A DNA stretch of 64,000 nucleotides from Fontisubflavum oceani (lineage in GTDB: Bacteria; Pseudomonadota; Alphaproteobacteria; Rhodobacterales; Rhodobacteraceae). Made by a program: the position numbers and the translations under genes. Shown piece after piece: positions 1-7,550 of the stretch. Under the pieces are notes generated by a model. The model was not told the origin of the DNA, ran no database searches, and worked only from the letters and a program-made list of their open reading frames with translations. Every line of letters starts with the position of its first letter. Position 1 is the first letter of the stretch. The stretch covers positions 2,356,001 to 2,420,000 of the forward strand of contig NZ_CP129111.1 of the NCBI RefSeq assembly GCF_030407165.1, read 5' to 3'.

Positions 1-247
1 CGGCGATATTGTCGAAGGCCTCGAGCCCCGCATTGCGCATCACCGTACAGGTCAGGAAATCCATCAGCGTCGCGCGGATGCGCGGGTAAGAGATCAGCTT
101 ACGGCAATCGATATAGGTCGGCGCTTGTTTCCCCGAGGCATGGGTGAAGGGCTCGCGCGCGTTGAAATGCACCGCGCCGATATCCAGGAGCATGCGCGCG
201 GTCATCTGGGCCATCGTGGCGGCGTCGGGATAGGTCGATGGGATCAT
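1..247 (-). CDS. pyrE: Orotate phosphoribosyltransferase, N-terminal part (cut by window edge)
   Basis: This is the first 82 codons of PyrE, read leftward from the ATG at 247 and running off the window. PyrE makes OMP from orotate and PRPP in cytoplasmic pyrimidine synthesis. The translation begins MIPSTYPDAATMAQ and contains FTHASGKQAPTYIDCRK, the substrate-binding start of long-form PyrE proteins. The PRPP-binding loop would lie outside the window. It follows pyrC closely on the same strand (23 bases between the pyrC stop and this ATG), so the two probably form one pyrimidine operon. Confidence 0.9.
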   Translation of the reverse strand, partial: MIPSTYPDAATMAQMTARMLLDIGAVHFNAREPFTHASGKQAPTYIDCRKLISYPRIRATLMDFLTCTVMRNAGLEAFDNIA

Positions 248-270
248 CTTGGGGCCTCGGGAAGCGGGGG

Positions 271-1311
271 TTAGGGATGGACGGACCAGTACAGCGGATG
301 GCCGGGGTCGAAGAGCGTAACCGGCCCCTCGCCAGTGTCGATTTTGTCGGGGTAGGGGACGGGGTCGGCCTGTTTGGTCAGCGTGATGGTGGCTTCGTTT
401 GGCGGCAGGCCGTAATGAGCCGGGCCAAAGAGCGAGGTGAAGCCTTCGAGCTTGTCGAGTGCGTTTTCCTCTTCGAACACATGGGCCAGACAAGACAGCG
501 TGTTGGTCGCGGTGAAACACCCGGCGCAGCCGCAGGCGCTTTCCTTATTCGGGTCCGTATGCGGGGCGCTGTCGGTGCCAAGAAAGAAGCGCGGATTGCC
601 TGAGGTTGCGGCGCGGCGGAGCGCCTCTTGATGGGTGCTGCGCTTGGCGACGGGCAGGCAGTAATAATGCGGTTTGATCCCGCCGACCAAGATGTGGTTC
701 CGGTTGATCATCAGGTGATGCGTGGTGATCGTGCCCGCGATTTTCCCTTCGGCTTCAGAGACATAATCGATGCCTTGTGCCGTGGTGATATGCTCCAGGG
801 TGACCGTCAAACCGGGCGTGGCGCGGCGGAGCGGGTCAAGGACCGTCTCCAAAAACACCTGCTCCCGGTCGAAAATATCGACCTCTGCCGCGGTCACTTC
901 GCCATGGATGCAGAGTGGCAGGCCGATCTCCGCCATCCGTTCCAAAACGCCCCGCACCTTGTCGAAATCGGTGACGCCGGAGGCGGAGTTGGTGGTGGCC
1001 CCGGCGGGGTAGAGTTTCACTGCCGTCACCAGCCCGCTGGCATGGGCCGCGGCCACATCATCTGGGTCCGTCTCTTCGGTCAGATAGAGGGTCATCAGCG
1101 GGGTGAATTCCGCGCCCTCAGGCAGCGCGGCCAGAATCCGGTCGCGATAGGCCGCCGCGTCTTGGCCGCGCACCACCGGCGGCACCAGATTGGGCATGAT
1201 GATCGCACGGGCGAAATGACGGGTGGTTTCGGGCAAGACACCTTCCAACATCGCGCCATCGCGCAGGTGCAGGTGCCAATCATCGGGGCGGCGGAGCGTA
1301 AGTGTGGTCAT
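271..1311 (-). CDS. pyrC: Dihydroorotase (class II, PyrC)
   Basis: This 346-residue protein is close to the usual length of E. coli-type PyrC. It should catalyse the zinc-dependent interconversion of carbamoyl-aspartate and dihydroorotate. The start was placed at the ATG at 1311 because GGAGGG lies just upstream and the family N-terminus MTTLTLRRPDDWHLHLRDG begins there; it carries the HxH metal ligands. Further upstream in-frame codons are not family-like. Other conserved parts are TAVKLYPAGATTNS, with the lysine expected to be carbamylated, the CIHGE metal site, and FFLGTDSAPH near residue 250 with the catalytic Asp. It lies immediately upstream of pyrE. Confidence 0.95.
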   Translation of the reverse strand: MTTLTLRRPDDWHLHLRDGAMLEGVLPETTRHFARAIIMPNLVPPVVRGQDAAAYRDRILAALPEGAEFTPLMTLYLTEETDPDDVAAAHASGLVTAVKLYPAGATTNSASGVTDFDKVRGVLERMAEIGLPLCIHGEVTAAEVDIFDREQVFLETVLDPLRRATPGLTVTLEHITTAQGIDYVSEAEGKIAGTITTHHLMINRNHILVGGIKPHYYCLPVAKRSTHQEALRRAATSGNPRFFLGTDSAPHTDPNKESACGCAGCFTATNTLSCLAHVFEEENALDKLEGFTSLFGPAHYGLPPNEATITLTKQADPVPYPDKIDTGEGPVTLFDPGHPLYWSVHP

Positions 1312-1489
1312 GATCCCTCCGCTACACTGGGGCGCGCGTGCTGCCAAGGGGCAAGGCCGCCGCAGGGGGATGTCGATTGTGCTGCATTTGGCGGCGCTTT
1401 GCCTGAATTTTGGGCGATGCGTGATCTGTGCCCGGAGCCGCGCCTTGGGTCGCTTGTTTTGCGTCAAGCGGCTTGCCTAGGGTTTGGCG

Positions 1490-2302
1490 ATGCTGGATGC
1501 CACCACCACTGATTGCCGTCTGCAACGGACCCGGGGCCGCGCCGATGTCGGCTTTGCCAAGGGGCGTCTGACCCATTTGCATCAGCAGGGCGCGGCCAAG
1601 GCGATGCTGCCCCGGATGCATGGCCGCTGGCCAGAGATTGTGTTTCTGAACACGGCGGGCGGGATCACGGGCGGAGATCGGCTGGCGTATTCGGTTGCGC
1701 TTGGGGAAGGGGTGCAGGCCGTTGCCACGACCCAAACCGCCGAGCGGGGCTATAAAAGCACAACTGGCACCGGGCGGGTGCAGGTGCATCTGAGTCTTGG
1801 CGCAGGCGCGGAACTGCATTGGTTGCCGCAAGAGTTGATTTTATTCGATCAGGCAGCTTTGGACCGCGACATCACGGTTGAGATGGCCACCGACGCCCGG
1901 CTCGTCTTCCTAGAAACGCTGGTCTTGGGACGGGCCGCGATGGGGGAGCATCTGGGCCGGGTTCATCTGACCGACCGGCGGAGCATCCGGCGCGGCGGGC
2001 GACTGGTGATGTTGGAACCCCTCCGCCTGCGACCGGCGGACTTGACCCGCCCCGGCACAGCCGGGTTGAACGGCGCAACCGCGCTGGCCAGTCTCACCCT
2101 CATCGCCGCCGATGCCGAGGATCACCTAGAGCGGCTCCGGCGTATTTTGCCCAACACAGATGTTTCGGCCGCCGCCTCGGCCTGGGGCGGGCGCCTGACC
2201 GCGCGCTTCATGGCTGAGGACGCGTTTCCGCTCCGCCGTGCCGTGGCAGAGGCCGTGCAAATCCTGACCAACCAGCCCCTGCCACGGGTCTGGCAACTCT
2301 GA
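1490..2302 (+). CDS. ureD: Urease accessory protein UreD
   Basis: UreD (UreH) is the scaffold that binds apo-urease and with UreF and UreG delivers nickel to the active site. The 270-residue translation has the family signature LNTAGGITGGDRL near residue 55, then TTQTAERGYKS and WLPQELILFD, in the usual order, and ends with LPRVWQL as UreD proteins do. The ATG at 1490 is preferred; an in-frame TTG six bases earlier is possible. It is divergent from pyrC (179 bases apart) and heads the urease cluster, with the ureA start 16 bases after its stop. Confidence 0.93.
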   Translation: MLDATTTDCRLQRTRGRADVGFAKGRLTHLHQQGAAKAMLPRMHGRWPEIVFLNTAGGITGGDRLAYSVALGEGVQAVATTQTAERGYKSTTGTGRVQVHLSLGAGAELHWLPQELILFDQAALDRDITVEMATDARLVFLETLVLGRAAMGEHLGRVHLTDRRSIRRGGRLVMLEPLRLRPADLTRPGTAGLNGATALASLTLIAADAEDHLERLRRILPNTDVSAAASAWGGRLTARFMAEDAFPLRRAVAEAVQILTNQPLPRVWQL

Positions 2303-2318
2303 CAGCCAAGGACGACAG

Positions 2319-2620
2319 ATGAACCTCACCCCCGCGAAAAAGACAAACTCCTGGTCAGCTTAGCTGCCATGGTGGCGCGCAACCGCCTGCTGCGGGGTGT
2401 GAAGCTGAACCACCCAGAGGCCATCGCGCTGATCACCGATTTTGTCGTCGAAGGCGCGCGTGACGGGCGGAGCGTGGCCGATCTGATGAGTGCGGGTGCG
2501 CAAGTGATCCGAGCCGATCAATGTATGGAGGGTGTGCCCGAGATGATCCACGATGTGCAGGTCGAGGCGACCTTCCCCGACGGCACCAAATTGGTGACCG
2601 TGCACCACCCGATCCGCTAA
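2319..2620 (+). CDS. ureA: Urease gamma subunit (frameshifted in this sequence)
   Basis: UreA is the smallest structural subunit of the nickel urease. From the ATG at 2319 the frame gives MNLTP and then goes wrong. Adding one C to the five-C run at 2329-2333 restores MNLTPREKDKLLVSLAAM, which joins the open frame that continues to 2620. The restored protein has 100 residues, the normal UreA length. Conserved parts include LLRGVKLNHPEAIA, VRADQ-like VIRADQCMEGVPEM and DGTKLVTVHHPI. Because the rest of the gene is intact and urease needs it, a missing base call is more likely than a real mutation. Confidence 0.88.
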
Positions 2621-2672
2621 GCTTCAATGAGAAGTGATCGAAACATAACGCAATTCGGGGTAAAGATGGCTC

Positions 2673-3166
2673 ATGGACGCCCAACCCGACCAGCATCTGC
2701 GCCAAGCCGCGCTAAGCGAGCGCGACTTTCGTTTCGCGGTGGCGCAATACGGTCTGTTCTCGGATCGCGTGACCGAATTGCAGAAAGAACGCGAGGTTTG
2801 GATCCGGCATTCCATCATCGCGACCTTTGCGTTTTTCGGCTGGCTCGCGGTATATCGCGACAGCATCTCGACCACCTTCATGCTCGAAATGGTGGGGCTT
2901 CAAACGATCTATTTCCTGCCTTTCGTGTTCAATGCCGGCGGCGCGCTGCGGTTCTATTTCATTCAGCGCGACATCAACCGCCATGTGATTTTCCTGACCG
3001 AGATGGAGCGCGACACGCTCTGCCTGCACGACAGTATTTGCGAGGGCCCTCCGGGCGCGGCATCCGCGACCGGCACTGGCATCTGCCCTCGATCCTTTAT
3101 TGGGTGTTTATCTGCCTGCTGTCTTTGTCGGTGGCGCTGATCCTCACCTACCAAATCGTTCTTTAG
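2673..3166 (+). CDS. Small membrane protein between ureA and ureB (frameshifted)
   Basis: This is an uncharacterised protein of about 164 residues when repaired. The first frame (ATG at 2673) begins MDAQPDQHLRQAAL, with a soluble segment followed by two probable membrane spans (SIIATFAFFGWLAVY and FLPFVFNAGGALRFYF). The frame breaks near 3040-3060 in a GGGCCC/GGG-rich stretch. One missing base there would join it to the second frame, whose end (SILYWVFICLLSLSVALILT) is another clear membrane span. I infer a three-span inner-membrane protein. No function is recognised. Its place between ureA and ureB suggests co-transcription with urease only. Confidence 0.6.
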
Positions 3167-3197
3167 GGCCGATCCGGCCCGCAATTGGAGCTGCCTT

Positions 3198-3503
3198 ATG
3201 ATCCCTGGTGAAATCCTGCCTGCGGCGGGGGAGATTACGTTGAATGCCGACCGCCCGGCGATCACGCTGAAGGTGGCCAATACCGGCGACAGACCAGTGC
3301 AGGTTGGCAGCCATTATCATTTTGCCGAGGCAAACGCGGCGCTTGATTTCGACCGCGCGGCGGCGCGCGGCCACCGGCTGGACATTCCGGCGGGTACGGC
3401 GGTGCGCTTTGAACCTGGTCAAGCCCGAGAGGTGCAATTGGTGCCCTATAGCGGTGCAGGCGTCGTCCATGGTTTCAATCAGCAGGTGATGGGCAAACTA
3501 TGA
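3198..3503 (+). CDS. ureB: Urease beta subunit
   Basis: UreB is the 101-residue structural subunit of urease that packs around UreC. It begins MIPGEILPAAGEITLNA and has the family core VANTGDRPVQVGSHYHFAEAN (split here by natural spacing), DFDRAAARGHRLDIPAG and VRFEPG, ending in the usual GFNQQVMGKL region. An AG-rich ribosome-binding site (TTGGAGCTG) precedes the ATG at 3198. Both length and sequence are typical, with no sign of damage. Confidence 0.97.
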   Translation: MIPGEILPAAGEITLNADRPAITLKVANTGDRPVQVGSHYHFAEANAALDFDRAAARGHRLDIPAGTAVRFEPGQAREVQLVPYSGAGVVHGFNQQVMGKL

Positions 3504-3561
3504 TGACCTCGTTTGATACCCGGCTTGGGATCGACGCCAGTTCGGTCACCTGGAGGCGGCA

Positions 3562-3930
3562 ATGAAAGGGCTCTGGGCAGTCATGCTGCTGATGGCCCCG
3601 ATGCCGACTGTGGCGCAGGAGTGGGACTGCACCGATTTTGCGGTCCTGCCGCAGCAGGGCATCAATGCCTGCCTTGCCGAAGACTATGCCCGCGTCGATG
3701 CGGAGTTGAACGCGGTCTATCAATCCGTGCTGGCCGGCGCACAGGGCGCGATGCCCGACCTGATCCGCACAGCGCAGCGGGCCTGGATTCCCTTCCGGGA
3801 CGCGGCATGTGAGGCCGAGGCAGAATTCATGCGCGGCGGCTCCGCCGAAGCTGCGCTTCGTCTGTCCTGTTTGATCCGGTTGACCGAGACACGCACAGAC
3901 GAGCTGGGGTATCTTGATCATGGCGGGTGA
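3562..3930 (+). CDS. Secreted DUF1311 / LprI-N-like protein
   Basis: This 122-residue protein has an N-terminal signal peptide (MKGLWAVMLLMAPMPTVAQ, cleavage likely after VAQ) and a mature part with four or more cysteines and the pattern INACLAEDYARVDAELN...AQRAWIPFRDAACEAEAEF. That pattern is typical of DUF1311, the N-terminal domain of lysozyme inhibitor LprI. It is probably periplasmic. GGAGG precedes the ATG at 3562. Such genes are often found within Rhodobacteraceae urease clusters (my recollection), but no role in urease activity is known to me. Confidence 0.8.
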   Translation: MKGLWAVMLLMAPMPTVAQEWDCTDFAVLPQQGINACLAEDYARVDAELNAVYQSVLAGAQGAMPDLIRTAQRAWIPFRDAACEAEAEFMRGGSAEAALRLSCLIRLTETRTDELGYLDHGG

Positions 3931-3995
3931 TACGATGCGGCGACAGGCAGAGACAACCGAGCAGATCAATGGCGACAACCAGGGAGGAGAAAGCC

Positions 3996-4811
3996 ATGTG
4001 TGATATCTGTGTGATGACTGCCGTGAAGGAGCAGATGCTCTCACGGCGGAGTTTCTTTGCGGCGGGTGCGGCGGCCACCGCTGCGGTGGCGTTGAGTAGC
4101 GGTGCCACAACCCCGGCGATGGCGGCGGGCCATGGCGGCGTGGTGGACATGACCCATATGATGGATGAAACCTTCCCGACTTATTTCGGCGAGCCGGGCA
4201 TCTCCTATGAGGCCACCGCGAATTTCGCGGAAAATGGGTTCAATCTCAACGTGCTGACGGTCATGGAACACACCGGCACCCATATCGATGCGCCGCTGCA
4301 TTTCTCGGCCGATGGGCTCTCGGTCGATGAGATCCCGGTGGAAAACCTGGTCTGCCCGCTTTGCGTGGTCGACATCGCCGCAAGGGCTGCGGACGACCCG
4401 GACACGCAAGTGACGCCGGATGATCTCTCGGCCTGGATCGCCGCCAATGGGGAGATCCCGGATGGCGCCTGCGTCGCGATGTATTCCGGATGGGCCGCCA
4501 AGGCGCGGAGCGACGGGTTTCGCAATGCCGATGGCGACGGGGTGATGCATTTCCCTGGGTTCCATATCGAGGCGACGCAGATGCTCTTGGAAACCGGTGC
4601 CGGTGCGATTGCGGTCGACACACTGTCGCTCGATCACGGGCCGTCGGCGGATTTCGCGACCCATTACGCCTGGCTGCCTGCCAACCGCTATGGGATCGAA
4701 TGTATCGCTGGGCTTGATCAAATGCCCGCTTCTGGCGCATCGCTCGTGGTCGGTGCGCCCAAAACCGGGCGCGGCACCGGCGGCCCGGCGCGCATCTTTG
4801 GGATGGTGTGA
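3996..4811 (+). CDS. Tat-exported cyclase-family (kynurenine formamidase-like) hydrolase
   Basis: This 271-residue protein starts at the ATG at 3996, chosen for the GGGAGGAGAAAG ribosome-binding site. An N-terminal twin-arginine signal is visible (LSRRSFFAAGAAATAAVAL, ending near AMAAG), so export folded is likely. The mature domain carries the cyclase-family metal motif HTGTHIDAPLHF near residue 90, VAMYSGWAAK, and a GIECIAGLDQMP segment. Relatives include kynurenine formamidases and other Mn/Zn-dependent cyclic-amide or lactone hydrolases; the substrate here cannot be told. The stop overlaps the next ATG (TGATG), indicating translational coupling. It sits between ureB and ureC, where such a gene is unusual. 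Confidence 0.82.
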   Translation: MCDICVMTAVKEQMLSRRSFFAAGAAATAAVALSSGATTPAMAAGHGGVVDMTHMMDETFPTYFGEPGISYEATANFAENGFNLNVLTVMEHTGTHIDAPLHFSADGLSVDEIPVENLVCPLCVVDIAARAADDPDTQVTPDDLSAWIAANGEIPDGACVAMYSGWAAKARSDGFRNADGDGVMHFPGFHIEATQMLLETGAGAIAVDTLSLDHGPSADFATHYAWLPANRYGIECIAGLDQMPASGASLVVGAPKTGRGTGGPARIFGMV

Positions 4812-5206
4812 TGGGCACGGTTCCGCTTTTGTCGGATAAGGAGGTCAGCGCCGAGGCGCTGGCCATCTTCGACGATATCCGCGCGGTGCGGGGGACGGAC
4901 TACGTTAACAATTTCTGGCGCGCCTTGGCGCATGATCCCGAGACGCTTGCGGCCACCTGGGCGCGCTTGAAGCAGGTGATGGCGCCGGGCGCTTTGGACC
5001 CGTTGGTCAAAGAGATGCTTTATGTTGCGGTGTCCACGGCGAACGGGTGTTCTTACTGCGTCCATAGCCACACGGCGGGGGCCAAGGCGAAGGGCATGAC
5101 GCCGGAGATGCATGGAGAACTGATCGCAGTGATCGGCATGGCGATGCAGACCAATGGGCTGGTGACCGGGCTTCAGGTCGACGTGGATGAGGTGTTTCAG
5201 GCGTGA
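4811..5206 (+). CDS. Carboxymuconolactone decarboxylase / AhpD-like protein with CxxC
   Basis: This 131-residue all-helical CMD-domain protein has its start at 4811, overlapping the previous stop by one base. It contains the redox motif CSYCVHSHT (residues about 77-85) seen in AhpD-like peroxidase-related proteins, where the CxxC pair and following His relay electrons. Further signatures are LDPLVKEMLYVAVSTANG before the motif and LIAVIGMAM after it. The coupled gene order with the upstream cyclase suggests one small operon. The substrate is unknown; a peroxidase-type or lactone-decarboxylase-type reaction is equally possible. Confidence 0.82.
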   Translation: MGTVPLLSDKEVSAEALAIFDDIRAVRGTDYVNNFWRALAHDPETLAATWARLKQVMAPGALDPLVKEMLYVAVSTANGCSYCVHSHTAGAKAKGMTPEMHGELIAVIGMAMQTNGLVTGLQVDVDEVFQA

Positions 5207-5319
5207 GCGACATTGCACGGAGGGCAGCGCCCGAGCCTGGGTGGGCGCATCGAGCGGCGGGTATGGAGCACTTCATGGTGCCACCCCCATCCAGCCGTTC
5301 TGGTGGTTGCGGCGTTGCA

Positions 5320-5375
5320 AGAGCGCCCTCCCGGGGGGGGGGGGGGGCGGGCGCTGCCCGGGCTGGTCGCCCGGG
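5320..5375. repeat. 15-G homopolymer with GC-rich hairpins
   Basis: An uninterrupted run of fifteen G lies at 5333-5347. It is flanked by GCGCCC (left) and GGGCGC (right), which can pair, and followed by two copies of GCCCGGGC around a TGGTC loop. The region lies after the AhpD-like gene and after the stop of the small reverse ORF at 5396-5482, so it could end transcription from either side, although there is no T tract. The exact G count in such a run is not reliable. Confidence 0.6.
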
Positions 5376-5395
5376 CGGGATGCTTGATCGGCGTA

Positions 5396-5482
5396 CTACC
5401 ACCAGCCGCGCCATTGGCCCAAGATGACCAGAAGGAAGATCGTGTAGCCGATGGCTTGGAGCCAGAACGCGGTACTCGACAT
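5396..5482 (-). CDS. Candidate 28-residue single-span membrane protein
   Basis: Too short for normal gene calling, this ORF runs from the ATG at 5482 to TAG at 5396-5398. It encodes 28 residues beginning MSSTAFWLQAIGYTIFL and ending GQWRGWW. The middle (about residues 6-22) is a plausible membrane span and the end is rich in Trp with one Arg, a layout common in very small inner-membrane proteins. An AAGGG lies about nine bases before the start. It is opposite in direction to ureC and the neighbouring genes. No family is recognised; support is only the ORF, start signal and composition. Confidence 0.5.
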   Translation of the reverse strand: MSSTAFWLQAIGYTIFLLVILGQWRGWW

Positions 5483-5499
5483 GATGGATACCCTTCAAC

Positions 5500-5712
5500 T
5501 TTCAAAGCCGACGTCTCACCCGCGTTGCGGGGCATCCCTTCCAATAATCAGACAAAGGCGCTTTGTCCGACGATTCTGCAGAACACTTCGTATACAACAA
5601 AGTGCTCCATTTTGATTAAGATGTTGGAACATAAAGAAAATACCTGTGCCGAGTCGCTGAGCCTGGTTCAAAATCGGTTCGATGAAACAATTCGTGAAAC
5701 TGGAGGCCGCTG
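5500..5712. promoter_or_regulatory. AT-rich leader/promoter region before ureC
   Basis: The stretch between the small reverse ORF and ureC drops sharply in GC at about 5560-5660. It contains a dyad, GACAAAG-GCG-CTTTGTC, at 5551-5567, a second weaker dyad (CACTT...AAGTG around a GTATAC core) at about 5583-5603, and a small hairpin CCCGC-GTT-GCGGG at about 5518-5530. These suggest a regulated promoter for ureC, the reverse ORF or both. I could not assign -10/-35 boxes with confidence. GGAGG stands just before the ureC ATG. Confidence 0.45.
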
Positions 5713-7422
5713 ATGCCCACCGCCATCCCCCGCACCACCTATGCCGATATGTACGGCCCCACCACGGGCGACCGGGTCCGTCTCGCCGATACCGATCTGA
5801 TCATCGAGGTCGAACGCGACCTCACGACCTATGGCGAGGAGGTGAAATTCGGTGGCGGCAAGGTGATCCGCGACGGGATGGGGCAGAGCCAGGTCACGCG
5901 GGCTGGTGGCGCTGTCGACACCGTCATCACCAATGCGCTGATCGTGGACCACTCCGGTATCTACAAGGCGGATGTCGGCCTGAAAGACGGGCTGATCCAT
6001 GCCATCGGTAAGGCGGGCAACCCGGACACGCAGCCCGGCGTCGATATCATCATCGGCCCTGGCACCGAGGCCATCGCAGGCGAGGGGCGGATTCTGACCG
6101 CGGGCGGCTTCGATGCACATATCCATTTCATCTGCCCGCAGCAGATCGAGGATGCGCTGCATTCCGGCATCACCACCATGCTCGGCGGCGGCACTGGCCC
6201 GGCTCATGGTACGCTGGCGACCACCTGCACGCCCGGCGCCTGGCATATCGGGCGGATGTTGCAGGCGCTTGATGCTTTCCCGATGAATTTCGGGCTGAGC
6301 GCCAAGGGCAATGCCAGCCAGCCCGAGGCGCTGGTTGAAATGGTCGAGGCCGGGGCCTGCGCGATGAAACTGCATGAGGATTGGGGCACCACGCCGGGCG
6401 CCATCGATTGCTGCCTCTCCGTCGCCGATGAGATGGATGTGCAAGTGATGATCCACACCGACACGTTGAACGAGAGCGGCTTTGTCGAGAACACACTCGC
6501 TGCCATGAAGGGCCGCACGATCCATGCCTTCCACACCGAGGGCGCGGGCGGCGGGCACGCGCCGGATATCATGAAGGTGGTGGGGTTTGACCATGTGCTG
6601 CCGAGTTCCACCAATCCAACCATGCCCTACACGGTGAACACATTGGAAGAGCATCTCGATATGCTCATGGTCTGCCACCATCTCGACAAGGCGATCCCCG
6701 AGGATGTGGCCTTTGCCGAAAGCCGTATCCGTAAGGAGACCATCGCAGCCGAGGACATCCTGCACGATATGGGCGCGTTCAGCATCATCGCATCCGACAG
6801 TCAGGCGATGGGCCGGGTTGGCGAAGTGATCATCCGTACCTGGCAAACCGCCGATAAAATGAAGAAACAACGCGGCGCGCTGCCTGAGGAGACGGGCAAC
6901 AATGACAATGCGCGGGTCAAACGCTATGTGGCGAAATACACGATCAACCCGGCCATCGCGCATGGGATATCGACACATATCGGCAGTGTGGAACCCGGCA
7001 AACGCGCCGATCTGGTGCTCTGGAACCCGGCGTTTTTCGGCGTGAAACCCGAGATGTCGCTGATTGGTGGCACGATTGCCATGGCGCAGATGGGCGATCC
7101 CAATGCCTCGATCCCGACGCCGCAGCCGGTCTATTCCCGGCCCATGTTCGGGGCCTTTGGCCGCTCGGTCGAGAACTCGGCCGTGACCTTTGTCTCAGAA
7201 GCGGCGCAGAGCCGCGGCATCGGCGGCCCGCTTGGCTTGCGGAAAACCACGCTGGCCGTGGAAAACACGCGTGGCATTGGCAAGAAAGATATGGTCCACA
7301 ATGCTGCGACGCCCGAGGTCGATGTGCATCCCGAGACCTATGAGGTGCGTGCAAATGGTGAGCTGCTCACCTGCGATCCGGCCAAAGAACTGCCGATGGC
7401 GCAGCGGTATTTTATGTACTGA
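5713..7422 (+). CDS. ureC: Urease alpha (catalytic) subunit
   Basis: UreC hydrolyses urea to ammonia and carbamate with a di-nickel centre. The 569 residues match the family length. Visible are the first nickel ligands in FDAHIHFICPQQ (about residue 134), the carbamylated lysine in CAMKLHEDWG, the His ligands in MIHTDTLNESGF and HAFHTEGAGGGHAPD, the flap with catalytic His in MVCHHLDK, and the final Asp ligand in IASDSQAMGRVGE. GGAGG precedes the ATG. Unlike the usual compact ureABC, it lies 2.2 kb from ureB, with a cyclase/AhpD-like pair and an AT-rich leader between them. Confidence 0.98.
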   Translation: MPTAIPRTTYADMYGPTTGDRVRLADTDLIIEVERDLTTYGEEVKFGGGKVIRDGMGQSQVTRAGGAVDTVITNALIVDHSGIYKADVGLKDGLIHAIGKAGNPDTQPGVDIIIGPGTEAIAGEGRILTAGGFDAHIHFICPQQIEDALHSGITTMLGGGTGPAHGTLATTCTPGAWHIGRMLQALDAFPMNFGLSAKGNASQPEALVEMVEAGACAMKLHEDWGTTPGAIDCCLSVADEMDVQVMIHTDTLNESGFVENTLAAMKGRTIHAFHTEGAGGGHAPDIMKVVGFDHVLPSSTNPTMPYTVNTLEEHLDMLMVCHHLDKAIPEDVAFAESRIRKETIAAEDILHDMGAFSIIASDSQAMGRVGEVIIRTWQTADKMKKQRGALPEETGNNDNARVKRYVAKYTINPAIAHGISTHIGSVEPGKRADLVLWNPAFFGVKPEMSLIGGTIAMAQMGDPNASIPTPQPVYSRPMFGAFGRSVENSAVTFVSEAAQSRGIGGPLGLRKTTLAVENTRGIGKKDMVHNAATPEVDVHPETYEVRANGELLTCDPAKELPMAQRYFMY

Positions 7423-7429
7423 CGCCACG

Positions 7430-7465
7430 CGCCTCTCGTGATCCGCCCACGAGGCGGTGATTTTT
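7430..7465 (+). terminator. Possible weak terminator after ureC
   Basis: CGCCTCTCGTG and CACGAGGCG form a stem with one bulged base around ATCCGCC. Four bases later comes TTTTT. It lies eight bases after the ureC stop. The gap before the T run makes it weaker than a standard intrinsic terminator. Confidence 0.45.
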
Positions 7466-7550
7466 GCTTGCAAGTCACAACTATTGCGCTCAGCATGTAT
7501 TTGTTGTGGCGGTCGTGCCCCGCCGGAGCTTTCTGAGGAGACACGATCAT

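Noticed and set aside
628..1512. A 294-codon plus-strand open frame opposite pyrC
   Set aside because: Antisense shadow; pyrC has family motifs and a proper start.
5668..6978. A 436-codon minus-strand open frame opposite ureC
   Set aside because: Antisense shadow of ureC; no ribosome-binding site.
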